A DNA stretch of 64,000 bases, taken from positions 434,001-498,000 of the forward strand of contig NZ_WJFD01000003.1 of NCBI RefSeq assembly GCF_009647655.1, read 5' to 3'. Within the stretch, counting starts at the first letter, position 1. The number at the start of each line of letters is the position of its first letter. This document shows, in pieces, positions 52,031 to 61,340 of this stretch. The stretch comes from Chitinophaga sp. SYP-B3965. GTDB taxonomy: Bacteria; Bacteroidota; Bacteroidia; Chitinophagales; Chitinophagaceae. A program made the translations under genes and the position numbers. The notes below the pieces were generated by a model. The model did no database searches. It was not told where the DNA came from and saw nothing but the letters and a program-made list of their open reading frames with translations.

Positions 52031-54322
52031 TTATTTTTTAGAAGCAGAGTAAGAATAAGGGAATGCATCTTCTTTTGTACCCCTTATTCTTTCTGGTGCT
52101 GACCCCATCACCAAACGCATCACACCACCTTTCTGAATATCCTCATGTGCTATCCAGTTCTTCGTATGCGCTTTCCCATTCAATAAAATACGCTGGGTAT
52201 AAATGTTAGTGGCACTGTTACCTGGTGCTTCGATCACAAACTTCTTCCCATTCTCCAGGGTCAGTGTCATTTTCGGGAACAAGGGCGCTCCTAAAACATA
52301 CTGATCTGTACCCGGACAAACAGGATAAAAGCCCATGGCAGAAAATACATACCAGGCAGATGTTTGACCATTATCTTCATCTCCGCAATATCCATCAGGC
52401 CCGGCATGATATAATTTATTCATCACCTGGCGCACCCAATATTGTGCTTTCCAAGGCTGGCCTGCATAGTTGTACAAATAGATCATATGCTGAATGGGCT
52501 GGTTACCATGTGCATACTGCCCCATATTACCGATCTGCATTTCACGGATCTCATGGATCACACTGCCATAATAACTCTCATCATAAACAGGAGGCATAGT
52601 GAAAACAGAATCCAGCATTTTAGCAAACATCTCGCGGCCACCCATTAAACCGGCAAGCCCCTGCACATCATGAAATACGGACCATGTATAATGCCAGCTG
52701 TTACCTTCTGTAAATGCATCTCCCCATTTGAAAGGATTAAAAGGCGCCTGGAATTTTCCATCCTTGTTCTTTCCTCTCATCAGTTTCGTTTCAGGATCCA
52801 GCAGGTTACGATAGTTCTGGCTGCGTTTAGCAAACCTGTCGATCTCTGCCTGCGGGCGTTTCAGCGCAATAGCCAGTTTGTAGATAGTGAAGTCGTCGTA
52901 AGCATACTCCAATGTACGGGCAGCATTCTCATTGATATTCACATCATAAGGAATGTAACCCAGCTCGTTGTAAAACTTCACGCCTTTACGGCCAACAGAA
53001 GTAAGCGGACCTTCATTCTCTGTATTTTTCAGAATAGCTTCGTATAAAGTATTGATGTCAAAACCACGCACACCTTTTAAATAAGCATCTGCGATCAGGG
53101 AGGCGGAATTGGAACCGATCATGCAATCCCTGTGCCCTGGGCTTGCCCACTCCGGCAACCAGCCACTTTCCTTGTAAGTGTTGGCCAATCCTTCCATGAT
53201 ATGGCTGTTCAGCTCAGGATACATCATATTAAAGAAGGGGAAAACGGCACGGAAAGTATCCCAGAAACCGTTATCCGTAAACATATAACCTGGCAGCACT
53301 TTCCCGTTATACGGGCTGTAGTGCATCACTTTATTCTGTGCGTCAAATTCATAGAACTTGCGAGGGAACAAGAGCACACGGTACAGGCAGGAATAGAAAG
53401 TCCTCGTCTGATCCACGGAACCACCTTCCGGTTGAATACGGCTCAGTTCTTTATTCCAGCTGTCTTTTGCTTTCTGGCGGGTAACATCAAAGCCGTCTTT
53501 GCCCAGTTCTCTTTGCAGGTTTAGTTCGGCCTGTTCAAAGCTGATAAAAGAAGAAGCTACTTTGAGGTTTACTTTCTCCCCTTTGCCGGTTTTGAATCCA
53601 ACAACAGCGCCAACGTGACCAGCCTGATACTCCAGCGTATCTTTCACCAGCTGATTACCTTTCCAGGTTTTAGCTACCGTGAAGGGTTTCTCAAAATAGA
53701 TAACGAAATAGTTTTTGAAATTCTCCGGTACACCGCCACTGTTACGGGTGGTATAACCAATGATCTTGTTTTCAGCAGGGATCACCTTGATATAAGATCC
53801 TCTGTCAAAAGCATCTACCACTACAAAAGCGCTATCAGTACGGGGGAAAGTAAAACGGAATTGTGCAGCCCTTTCTGTAGGAGTGATCTCAGTGGTAACA
53901 TCAGCATCCGCGAGATATACACTATAGTAGTAAGGTTTAGCAATCTCCGCCTTATGGGAATACCAGCTGGCGCGATCGTCCTGGGTGAATTTTAATTTCC
54001 CCGTAACCGGCATGATGGCAAACTGGCCATAATCGTTGATCCAGGGAGATGGCTGATGCGTTTGTTTGAATCCGCGGATCTTATCTGCAGTATACTGATA
54101 AGCCCAACCATTCCCCATGGTATTGGTCTGGGGCATCCAGAAGTTCATTCCCCAGGGTACCGCGATAGCGGGATAGGTGTTACCGTTGGATAAACTTCCT
54201 TTAGAATCCGTTCCCATTAAAGGGTTTATCCATTCTACCGGATCTGTTACTTTGGAAACCGTCTGTGCGTTCACTTGCATCCCCGCGCATAAGGCTATTA
54301 TTAACCATCCTGATCTTTTCAT
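52031..54322 (-). CDS. GH92 alpha-mannosidase B
   Basis: A 763-residue secreted GH92 homolog with signal peptide (SGWLIIALCAGMQVNAQ). Same order of domains: VEWINPLMGTDSKGSLSNGN and GFKQTHQPSPWINDYGQF at the N-terminus, then DNGFWDTFRAVFPFFNMMYP, FTEGNSWHYTWSVFHD (catalytic acid region), YAHGNQPIQHMIYLYNYAG and CGDEDNGQTSAWYVFSAMGF. The Glu-to-Gln change in HGNQP, in contrast to GH92 A, suggests another linkage preference. It follows SusD behind a terminator and starts 24 bp after a LacI-type operator. Confidence 0.95.
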   Translation of the reverse strand: MKRSGWLIIALCAGMQVNAQTVSKVTDPVEWINPLMGTDSKGSLSNGNTYPAIAVPWGMNFWMPQTNTMGNGWAYQYTADKIRGFKQTHQPSPWINDYGQFAIMPVTGKLKFTQDDRASWYSHKAEIAKPYYYSVYLADADVTTEITPTERAAQFRFTFPRTDSAFVVVDAFDRGSYIKVIPAENKIIGYTTRNSGGVPENFKNYFVIYFEKPFTVAKTWKGNQLVKDTLEYQAGHVGAVVGFKTGKGEKVNLKVASSFISFEQAELNLQRELGKDGFDVTRQKAKDSWNKELSRIQPEGGSVDQTRTFYSCLYRVLLFPRKFYEFDAQNKVMHYSPYNGKVLPGYMFTDNGFWDTFRAVFPFFNMMYPELNSHIMEGLANTYKESGWLPEWASPGHRDCMIGSNSASLIADAYLKGVRGFDINTLYEAILKNTENEGPLTSVGRKGVKFYNELGYIPYDVNINENAARTLEYAYDDFTIYKLAIALKRPQAEIDRFAKRSQNYRNLLDPETKLMRGKNKDGKFQAPFNPFKWGDAFTEGNSWHYTWSVFHDVQGLAGLMGGREMFAKMLDSVFTMPPVYDESYYGSVIHEIREMQIGNMGQYAHGNQPIQHMIYLYNYAGQPWKAQYWVRQVMNKLYHAGPDGYCGDEDNGQTSAWYVFSAMGFYPVCPGTDQYVLGAPLFPKMTLTLENGKKFVIEAPGNSATNIYTQRILLNGKAHTKNWIAHEDIQKGGVMRLVMGSAPERIRGTKEDAFPYSYSASKK

Positions 54323-54342
54323 AGTGTTTTACTGAGATTTAT

Positions 54343-54359
54343 ATGCAAAATCGATTTTG
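54343..54359 (-). promoter_or_regulatory. LacI-type operator 1 (before GH92 B)
   Basis: Contains ATGCAAAATCGATTT (54343-54357), shared exactly with 59205 and 59591; CAAAATCGATTTTG at 54346-54359 is a perfect 14-bp palindrome with the central CG of LacI operators. It lies between the SusD terminator and the GH92 B start. Confidence 0.7.
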
Positions 54360-54360
54360 T

Positions 54361-54395
54361 AAAAGGAAAGGGGCCGGCCCAGGATTGGGCCAGCC
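54361..54395 (-). terminator. terminator of SusD (PUL 3)
   Basis: GGCCGGCCCA-GGAT-TGGGCCAGCC (54372-54395) has one mismatch in ten pairs; on the minus strand it is followed by CCTTTCCTTTT. GH92 B therefore probably has its own promoter with operator 1. Confidence 0.7.
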
Positions 54396-54447
54396 GTTAG
54401 ATGCTACTCTTTATTGTTTGTATGATAAGCACTATAGAATAAACATT

Positions 54448-56103
54448 TTAGTCGACATAACCCGGGTTCTGTTCCAGGCTGGGATTAGCTATAATCTGCC
54501 TGCGGGGAATAGGGAATATCTTCCATTTGTTATTGTTCGACGCAGTGTGATCCCACCAGGAATTGGTTGTAAATTTACCAAAACGGATCATATCACTTCT
54601 GCGTTTCCCTTCAAAGATAAACTCGCGGCCTCTTTCTGCCAAAAATTCATCCATAGTTAATGTCGCCACCGTGTAAGCTGCTGCTGGCCAGTCTTCTACT
54701 CTGAAAGCACGCTTCCGTACTTCGTTCACCAGGTCAACCGCAGTCTGGGTGGGCACATTATTGTTCTTACGTGTTAAAGCCTCCGCCTTATTATAATAGA
54801 TCTCTGCCAGGCGATATAACACGAAATCATTATTCCAGTAATTCACATCCAATTGAGTACCAGGTAGATACTTAGCAAAACGGGCACCACTGTTCTCCTC
54901 TCCCCTCGTCATGCCACCTGGCCCGGTTTCTCCTTCAGAATTACGGCGGATCTCTTTCACAAAAATAAGCGGCTTGTTGTTATATTCTTCCGTACCCGTC
55001 AAAACTGTATCTCCGGGATCCGTTGCACTCCTCATAGCCGGGTGTTTATATTGCAAACCAATGAGCATCCAGTTACTTTTCCGCAGGTCATTATCCGCAA
55101 AGGCATCAAATGCTGTTGGAATTACCACGATACCATTATTGCCTCCAAAAGTGGCATTATAGGCAAAACGTTGATTATAATGCCATAAGTCACCCGCCCA
55201 TCCAAACCTGGCGTTACCAACCGTATAATCATAAGCAATCTGGAAAAGGTTCTCCGGAGAAGTATGATTTGCGTTACCAAAAGGCTTCATGATATCTGTT
55301 TCCAGTTTGGGAACAGTTCCAAAGAGGGAACCGCCTTCACCGTTGATGATCTTGTCGCAATAAGTAATGCATTCATCCCATTTCGGCGTGCCCGCCCACT
55401 CCTGAGCATTTAGGTATAGTTCTGCCAGCATTGCATATCCACCTGCTTTGGATATCCGTCCTACCATAGCCGGCGCAAGTGGTTGCAGCAGCTCAACATT
55501 ATCTTTCAGCTCTTTCTCAATAAAGGCCCAAACTTCTGCCCGGGGCTTATTGGGAGGATTCAAAGGTTCTCCAACGGTTGTAATAATAGGAATATTTCCG
55601 TAAAGATCTATGAGTTTTAAATAATGCCAGGCACGCAACACCTTTGTTTCCGCAATAATAGAGGCTTTATCGGCTTCGGTCATTCCAATTTTAGTGAAAT
55701 CAACCTTTTCAAGGTCCGTGATAGTATTGTTACAAAAGCCCATGCCCCAGAATATGAGCCTCCAGGGGTTCCAGGCATTTGGATCATCCACCGTCCAGGT
55801 ATGCTGGTGCAAACGGATCCAGTCTCCCCCGTCATAACCATGCCTTCCTTTTTGTGGCCAGGCCAGCTGATCTCCGGCCAGTTCATTTACACGCCAGTAA
55901 CCAACCTGCCCTGTGGGAGCAGCCCATGCGTTAGCATGTGTAAAAGGACGCAGCACCGCGGACATTACTTCCTGCCGGTTGTTGTAAAATTTTTCAGCAT
56001 TCACCTGGCTGTATACATTTTCATCCAGGTTGATACATGCATTCATACCTGTTAGCATAGCCACCAGGCCCAATAATATATGTTTCTTTTGCATTGTTTT
56101 CAT
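54448..56103 (-). CDS. SusD/RagB family lipoprotein (PUL 3)
   Basis: A 551-residue SusD homolog with lipobox Cys23 (LVAMLTGMNAC). Typical segments are NLDENVYSQVNAEKFYNNRQ, AETKVLRAWHYLKLIDLYGN, GGYAMLAELYLNAQEWAGTP, NDFVLYRLAEIYYNKAEALT and FLAERGREFIFEGKRRSDMI followed by FPIPRRQIIANPSLEQNPGY. It binds glycan at the surface with the SusC behind it (15 bp gap). A mannan or high-mannose N-glycan substrate is inferred from the GH92 genes. Confidence 0.96.
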   Translation of the reverse strand: MKTMQKKHILLGLVAMLTGMNACINLDENVYSQVNAEKFYNNRQEVMSAVLRPFTHANAWAAPTGQVGYWRVNELAGDQLAWPQKGRHGYDGGDWIRLHQHTWTVDDPNAWNPWRLIFWGMGFCNNTITDLEKVDFTKIGMTEADKASIIAETKVLRAWHYLKLIDLYGNIPIITTVGEPLNPPNKPRAEVWAFIEKELKDNVELLQPLAPAMVGRISKAGGYAMLAELYLNAQEWAGTPKWDECITYCDKIINGEGGSLFGTVPKLETDIMKPFGNANHTSPENLFQIAYDYTVGNARFGWAGDLWHYNQRFAYNATFGGNNGIVVIPTAFDAFADNDLRKSNWMLIGLQYKHPAMRSATDPGDTVLTGTEEYNNKPLIFVKEIRRNSEGETGPGGMTRGEENSGARFAKYLPGTQLDVNYWNNDFVLYRLAEIYYNKAEALTRKNNNVPTQTAVDLVNEVRKRAFRVEDWPAAAYTVATLTMDEFLAERGREFIFEGKRRSDMIRFGKFTTNSWWDHTASNNNKWKIFPIPRRQIIANPSLEQNPGYVD

Positions 56104-56117
56104 TTTTAGAATCCCTG

Positions 56118-59057
56118 TTAAAATCCAACTTGAAGGCCTACGGCAAATGATTTCGTTCTTGGATAAAAACCTCTTTCGTCAATACCCGTAGTTAACCCGT
56201 TATCCTGTAATTCAGGATCCAGTCCGGAGTATTTGGTAAAAGTGGCAATGTTCCTGCCGGTAGCATATAAACGCAGGTTGCGTATATACTTCGTGGATAA
56301 TTTGAAATTATACCCCAGCGTTATGTTATCCAGTTTTACGAAATTGCCATTCTCCAGATAGTAATCTGAATACTGTGGTGCATCGTTCAGCAGCGCATGT
56401 GTAGTGAGCCCTCTTTTCAGCATATTGTTAGGTAACCATTGCTTGTTGGCAAAGTAGAGGTCCTGGAGGTTCAGGATCTTGAAACCGAACTTGCCGCGGA
56501 AGAATACAGTAAGATCAAAGTTCTTGTACCGTACCGTGTTACTCCAGGAAGCCATGTATTTAGGAATACTGTTGCCAAGTACCACTTTATCCTCTTCGGC
56601 CATGGCACCTGCTTCTGCTTTTGAACCATCCTTTTTATAGAACAGCCATTTACCCTGATCTGTAAATCCGGCAAAACGTTTTCCATAAAAATTACCGATC
56701 GTTCCACCCTCAACAACACGGATCGCATTTCCCAAAGCACCGGGAGAAGGAAGACCGCCAAACTCCAGCAGGTTAATGCTGAACTTTTCATTGGACAGGG
56801 ATTTCAGCTTGTTATTCTGGTTATTGAAGGTGATATCCGTACGCCAGGTAACCTCTTTCGTTTGAACAGGTATGGCATTGATATAGATCTCAAAACCTTT
56901 GTTGGTGATGGTTCCTACATTCGTAAAAAGACTTTCCGTTACATAAGGCGGTAATTGCGCTACCGCATTAATAGCCAGGTCTTTTGTTTCTCTTGTATAG
57001 TAATCGATAGAACCACCCAGGCGGCGATTGAATAAGGAGAAGTCTACACCAATGTTATACTCCTTCTTTTTCTCCCAGCGCAGATCCGGGTTTGGATTCT
57101 TGGAAGGACCATACGTCTGATACCAAACACCGTTCTGCAGGTAGCTGCCACCAGTGCTCAACATTACCTGGGATAAGTAGTTAGCCCAGCCGTCATTACC
57201 CGTAACACCATATCCTGCACGAAGTTTCAATTCATTCACTGCTGGAATGGCTTTCATAAAATCTTCCTCACTCAACATCCATCCTACAGAAACGGAAGGG
57301 AAATTACCCCACTTGTTATTGTTACCAAACTTAGAAGATCCCTCATGGCGCAAACTTACCTGCGCCATATATTTTTTGCGGAATGCATAGTTCACCCTTC
57401 CAAAAAAAGCGATCAGCGTATTATCTTCTTTACTACTACCCATACCGGCTTTACCTTGTGTGAGGTACACGCCGTTTCCAAGGTTCCAATCCTGGAAAGC
57501 ATCTGTCAGGAAACCGGAGTTATTGGCAGAAAACCATTCCTGTGTAGCATACTGATAACTATAACCACCTACAACCTGCACATCATGATCGCCCCCGATA
57601 TTTTTAGAGTAATCAACGGTAGATTCAAAAATGCGGTTTACCTGGTTATCATTCCTTTTATATGCATAACCGCCACCCTGGTAATCATTCTGGGAAGAAC
57701 GGGAAGCCCTCACACGGTATTGACGATCATTCCAGTTGTTACGCATGATAGCACCAAAAGCTGAAACATGTAATCCATCTATCACTTCCAGTGTCACCTT
57801 AGCATCACCGGAAAGTGTTTGCTGGTCACGCTCAGATAATTCCTGTTCCAAACGCGCAATGGGGTTATAGTTGTTGAACGCAGTGGTTTCAATGTATTTT
57901 CCATCTGTTCCTATTATAGGTGCAGTGGGATTCCTTTGTACCGCCTGCTCAAAATCTCCGGCATTTCCTCCTAACAGATCCGCCTTATTAAAGTTAGTAG
58001 CAAGATTGATCTGCATAGTCAGTTTTCCCTGTAAACCTGTCTGGTTAAGGTTCAGACGGCCACCATATTGCTGACGGTTATTACGGATAGCAATACCCTG
58101 CGCATCACTATAATAGATAGCTGCACGATAATTAGATTTATCCGTACCCCCTGTAGCGGAAAAGTTATGATAGTGGCTGAGATTATCTTTATTGATCAGC
58201 ATATCGTAAAGATTCACATCAGCGCCCAGATGATTTGTAGGAGTAGTAACAGCTTTGTATTCTTCAGCAGTAAGCGTTACCGGCTTCTTGTCGATCACTT
58301 CTCTTTGCAGATAAGTAGAGTAATTGAACTGAGGTTCACCTGATCTGCCTTTTTTGGTAGTTACTAAAATAACACCACCGTTACCACGGGTACCGTAAAT
58401 AGCTGCAGCAGAACCATCCCGCAATACATCAATAGATGCGATATCGTCTTGCGTAAGCAGATCTAGGTTGCCGCCAGGGATACCATCAATTACGATCAAT
58501 GGACCATTGTTACCACTCAGGCTGGTTACACCTCTCAATTGCAAAGAGGCGCCCTCATTAGGGTTATTACCTCTTACACGGGTGATACTCAAACCAGCTA
58601 CCTTACCTTGAACAAGATCCATGGCACTGCGGGTACCACCCTGGTTAAAATCCTCTGCTTTAATAGAAGTTACCGCAGAAGTGATCTCTCTTCTTTTTAA
58701 AGTACCATACCCCACTACCACCACATCATTCAATGTTTTGGAAGAGAGTGACAGCCCAACGTTTATTTCATCACCGGAGCCGATCTTTATTTCTTTTGTT
58801 TCATAACCGATAAAAGAAAATTCAAGGGATGTTGTCTGGGCCGGGACAACAATGCTATAAGTACCGTTAACACCAGTGGATGTACCACTGTTGCTGTTTT
58901 TAATTTTAACGGTAACACCAGGAAGCGGGGCATTATCTTTTGCATCTATCACCTTCCCCTTGATGGTGCGGGACTGTGCAAAAGAAAGCGAGGCTATAAG
59001 CAGGAATAAGGAGCTTAGCCAACTCACGCGTTTTAAATACGTGGATTTTTTGTTCAT
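56118..59057 (-). CDS. SusC/RagA TonB-linked transporter (PUL 3)
   Basis: A 979-residue outer-membrane transporter. The signal peptide ends near SLSFAQ, followed by the carboxypeptidase-regulatory domain (~28-110, IKGKVIDAKDNAPLPGVTVK), the plug (TLNDVVVVGYGTLKRREITS, LQLRGVTSLSGNNGPLIVID, IDVLRDGSAAAIYGTRGNGG) and the barrel, ending SFAVGLQVGF. No STN domain is present. Two copies of the LacI-type operator lie in its 745-bp upstream region, so control is likely by the LacI regulator at 59803. Imports mannose-containing oligosaccharides, by inference. Confidence 0.96.
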   Translation of the reverse strand: MNKKSTYLKRVSWLSSLFLLIASLSFAQSRTIKGKVIDAKDNAPLPGVTVKIKNSNSGTSTGVNGTYSIVVPAQTTSLEFSFIGYETKEIKIGSGDEINVGLSLSSKTLNDVVVVGYGTLKRREITSAVTSIKAEDFNQGGTRSAMDLVQGKVAGLSITRVRGNNPNEGASLQLRGVTSLSGNNGPLIVIDGIPGGNLDLLTQDDIASIDVLRDGSAAAIYGTRGNGGVILVTTKKGRSGEPQFNYSTYLQREVIDKKPVTLTAEEYKAVTTPTNHLGADVNLYDMLINKDNLSHYHNFSATGGTDKSNYRAAIYYSDAQGIAIRNNRQQYGGRLNLNQTGLQGKLTMQINLATNFNKADLLGGNAGDFEQAVQRNPTAPIIGTDGKYIETTAFNNYNPIARLEQELSERDQQTLSGDAKVTLEVIDGLHVSAFGAIMRNNWNDRQYRVRASRSSQNDYQGGGYAYKRNDNQVNRIFESTVDYSKNIGGDHDVQVVGGYSYQYATQEWFSANNSGFLTDAFQDWNLGNGVYLTQGKAGMGSSKEDNTLIAFFGRVNYAFRKKYMAQVSLRHEGSSKFGNNNKWGNFPSVSVGWMLSEEDFMKAIPAVNELKLRAGYGVTGNDGWANYLSQVMLSTGGSYLQNGVWYQTYGPSKNPNPDLRWEKKKEYNIGVDFSLFNRRLGGSIDYYTRETKDLAINAVAQLPPYVTESLFTNVGTITNKGFEIYINAIPVQTKEVTWRTDITFNNQNNKLKSLSNEKFSINLLEFGGLPSPGALGNAIRVVEGGTIGNFYGKRFAGFTDQGKWLFYKKDGSKAEAGAMAEEDKVVLGNSIPKYMASWSNTVRYKNFDLTVFFRGKFGFKILNLQDLYFANKQWLPNNMLKRGLTTHALLNDAPQYSDYYLENGNFVKLDNITLGYNFKLSTKYIRNLRLYATGRNIATFTKYSGLDPELQDNGLTTGIDERGFYPRTKSFAVGLQVGF

Positions 59058-59184
59058 TGCAAATGAAATTGAATTGGTTAATAATATGGGCGTAAAATCT
59101 TTAGTCTCGATTTATTAATGATCTGGCATGGCTTTCCCATTCGCCTCAAAAGGAGGGCGTCAGGAAAGGGCAAAAGATTTCACA

Positions 59185-59219
59185 CATGACATATTTAGCA
59201 TGTCATGCAAAATCGATTT
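59185..59219 (-). promoter_or_regulatory. LacI-type operator 2, joined to an inverted repeat
   Basis: ATGCAAAATCGATTT at 59205-59219 is identical to sites at 54343 and 59591, with core AAATCGATTT (59210-59219). The perfect inverted repeat CATGACAT/ATGTCATG (59185-59192, 59200-59207) overlaps its left end by 3 bp. 148 bp before the SusC start. Confidence 0.7.
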
Positions 59220-59590
59220 AGTAAACGGTTTTAAAGGCGGAACCTGGGTTGGCAATACAGCATTGCCTGATTGCTACTTTTTCATCGTAAATAAAGGTTT
59301 TTGGTACTTGAATTTTCAATAAATGATGCCTGCCCATGTGGAATCGTCACGGCAGCTCACCTGGTTTTCTTTGTAATTTTTCTTTGTAATTCTAGTTTAA
59401 CGTTAGCATTGATCCCCCTTCAGTTGTATAGTGTTAGCGGTCACTTCCAAACTGAAGAAATAAGTTTAGTTCACTATTTTAATCTATTGTCTTTTCAAAA
59501 ACGTCACGAAAGCTGGGTTGCTATTATTCTTGTTCACTTTTTCTTTGTGGCTTCCTTTTTCCATAAGACCTTCTCTCCTTCGGGTGCTAA

Positions 59591-59605
59591 ATGCAAAATC
59601 GATTT
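59591..59605 (-). promoter_or_regulatory. LacI-type operator 3
   Basis: ATGCAAAATCGATTT, identical to operators 1 and 2, continuing into AGCTAA. It lies 534 bp before SusC and 198 bp behind the LacI stop. A pair with operator 2 at 386 bp distance would allow DNA looping. Confidence 0.65.
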
Positions 59606-59802
59606 AGCTAACTGTTCTAAAAAAAGACCCGAAGGATCATTGTGTTGTTATTAACGCAATAACATACACACCATAAATGTATAATTAATTTGTCTGAATC
59701 AAAATAAATTTAACATTTTTTATTCAAATGGTTTGCTGTATTTCATGTATATGCCTTACCCTAAAGGGTTTCACGGGTTAAGAGGTGTTTTTTCACCCCT
59801 TA

Positions 59803-60843
59803 TCAGGCTGATCCCCTTTGAATAAATTTACCGGGTACTTCTATCTGATTTTTACGGCTGGCAGGTTTACTTTTATCTAACTGGTTCATCAGCAAATTCA
59901 TAGCTGTTTTTGCAATCTCTTCAATGGGCTGTTGCACCACGGTTATACCGGGTGGATATAAACGGAATATATCATGGTCGTCAAAACAGATCATGGCGAT
60001 ATCGCTTGGTATCTTGAGGCCCAGTGCCGCTATACTTTCCAGTCCAAGTATTCCCAGGTAGTTCGTGGAAAAGAATATCGCATCCATTCCTTTATTATCT
60101 TTTATAAATGCCTGTATGGTGCTGATAGCTTCTTCTCTTGGACTGTTATAAGAAAGTTTCAGGATCAGTTTGTTCCGCACTGCCATCTCATTATCCCGCA
60201 GTGTGTCCTTATATCCCTGTAAACGTTGCTGGATCTGTACCAGTTCCATATCCACAGTTACAAACCCTATCTTTTTATATCCTTTTCCCACCAGGTGTTT
60301 TATCCCTTGTTTCACTCCACCAAAATTATCGATCAGTACATATGGTACTGCCACCTCAGGGAAATAACTGTCCATCAATACCACAGGGCGTTTATGTGCC
60401 AGTAGTTGCTGAATATCCTTCTCCATGCCTGGCGCAGGCGTGATCAGGTAACCATCTACCTGCTGGCGGCCTAACATCCGGATCAGGTCCCCTCCTTTCT
60501 GCGGATTATTCTCTGTACTGCAATACACAATATTGTAGCCGAATTTATCTGCCTCAGACTCAATCACCCTTGCTAATGCAGCAAAAAAACTGCCTGAGAT
60601 ACTTTCTACCATCAGACCAAGGGTCTTGGACTGGCCTGTTCTCAGATTCACAGCTACGGAGTGTGGCGTATAACCGGTTTTCTTCACTACTGCCAATACT
60701 TTCTCTGCCAGCTCATCGCTGATCCGCATCTGGCGGGCTTTTCCGTTTAATACAAAGGAGACTGTGGATGGCGCTACACCGGCCATCCTGGCTACATCTT
60801 TAAGAGAGAGACGCTTCATTTCCTGGCCTTTCGTTTCTTTCAT
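59803..60843 (-). CDS. LacI family transcriptional regulator of PUL 3
   Basis: A 346-residue LacI-type regulator. The HTH and hinge read LSLKDVARMAGVAPSTVSFV and LNGKARQMRISDELAEKVLA. The periplasmic-binding-like effector domain spans ~70-340 (SKTLGLMVESISGSFFAALA, DGYLITPAPGMEKDIQQLL, RPVVLMDSYFPEVAVPYVLI, KKIGFVTVDMELVQIQQRLQ, SDIAMICFDDHDIFRLYPPG). A second Met at residue 9 is a possible start. It lies upstream of SusC on the same strand; three identical palindromic sites downstream and in the PUL are its probable targets. The effector is likely a mannose-containing sugar. Confidence 0.94.
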   Translation of the reverse strand: MKETKGQEMKRLSLKDVARMAGVAPSTVSFVLNGKARQMRISDELAEKVLAVVKKTGYTPHSVAVNLRTGQSKTLGLMVESISGSFFAALARVIESEADKFGYNIVYCSTENNPQKGGDLIRMLGRQQVDGYLITPAPGMEKDIQQLLAHKRPVVLMDSYFPEVAVPYVLIDNFGGVKQGIKHLVGKGYKKIGFVTVDMELVQIQQRLQGYKDTLRDNEMAVRNKLILKLSYNSPREEAISTIQAFIKDNKGMDAIFFSTNYLGILGLESIAALGLKIPSDIAMICFDDHDIFRLYPPGITVVQQPIEEIAKTAMNLLMNQLDKSKPASRKNQIEVPGKFIQRGSA

Positions 60844-61034
60844 GGTGGTTATGCGCTATTTTAACTGGCCGGGATTTGCGGCTCGAGGTTGAACGATTAG
60901 ATAATGGCCTGAATGACCTTCTACGGGTGGAATTTACGGTTAATAATCGGAATATGAAGGGAGATTTCATCCGGCGGGTATGTTCAATAGTATTACACCG
61001 GCTTTACCGGAAGCCATTTCACAGTTGGCATACA

Positions 61035-61280
61035 TCAAATCCCCAGGGAATTATCTACCCTGCGATAGCTCATGCGCCACAATACATTGGCCAGCTTTCT
61101 CGCGGTATTCTTTACAAATGTTTCACTCTTCTCCGGGAAGTAAATATGGAGGGATTCATGGAGGCTCACCTCAAGATGTTTGCGCCCCTGAAGACGGCTG
61201 TCTATTACAATGGTATTTACCCCGTAATCAGACATACCAAAGGCCTTTTCTCTCCCCAGTTTGCGATAGATCACTTTCAT
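61035..61280 (-). CDS. small protein with HExxH motif
   Basis: An 81-residue protein without signal peptide: MKVIYRKLGREKAFGMSDYG, VNTIVIDSRLQGRKHLEVSL, HESLHIYFPEKSETFVKNTA, RKLANVLWRMSYRRVDNSLG. HESLH is an HExxH zinc-protease-type motif, set in a helix after a hydrophobic strand as in minimal metallopeptidases. It is a conserved Bacteroidota hypothetical as far as I know. It begins 60 bp after the antiporter stop and may be in the same transcript. The plus-strand ORFs over it were rejected. Confidence 0.75.
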   Translation of the reverse strand: MKVIYRKLGREKAFGMSDYGVNTIVIDSRLQGRKHLEVSLHESLHIYFPEKSETFVKNTARKLANVLWRMSYRRVDNSLGI

Positions 61281-61340
61281 ACCTTTTGTGTTTACCTAAA
61301 GGTACGAAGATAACCTGCTGTTATGTGGTCTTTAATAACA

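Larger units (their letters stand above)
59058..59802. other. 745-bp regulatory region between LacI and SusC
   Basis: No coding sequence supported. It carries the two LacI-type operators (59205, 59591), an 8-bp perfect inverted repeat CATGACAT-ATTTAGC-ATGTCATG at 59185-59207 that runs into operator 2, and a tandem TTTCTTTGTAATT repeat near 59367-59392 (14-bp period). A long leader of SusC or a promoter far upstream is likely. The plus-strand ORFs here show no protein character. Confidence 0.55.

Noticed and set aside
59128..59654. Plus-strand ORFs in the LacI-SusC gap
   Set aside because: They run over the operator sites and have no protein-like pattern.
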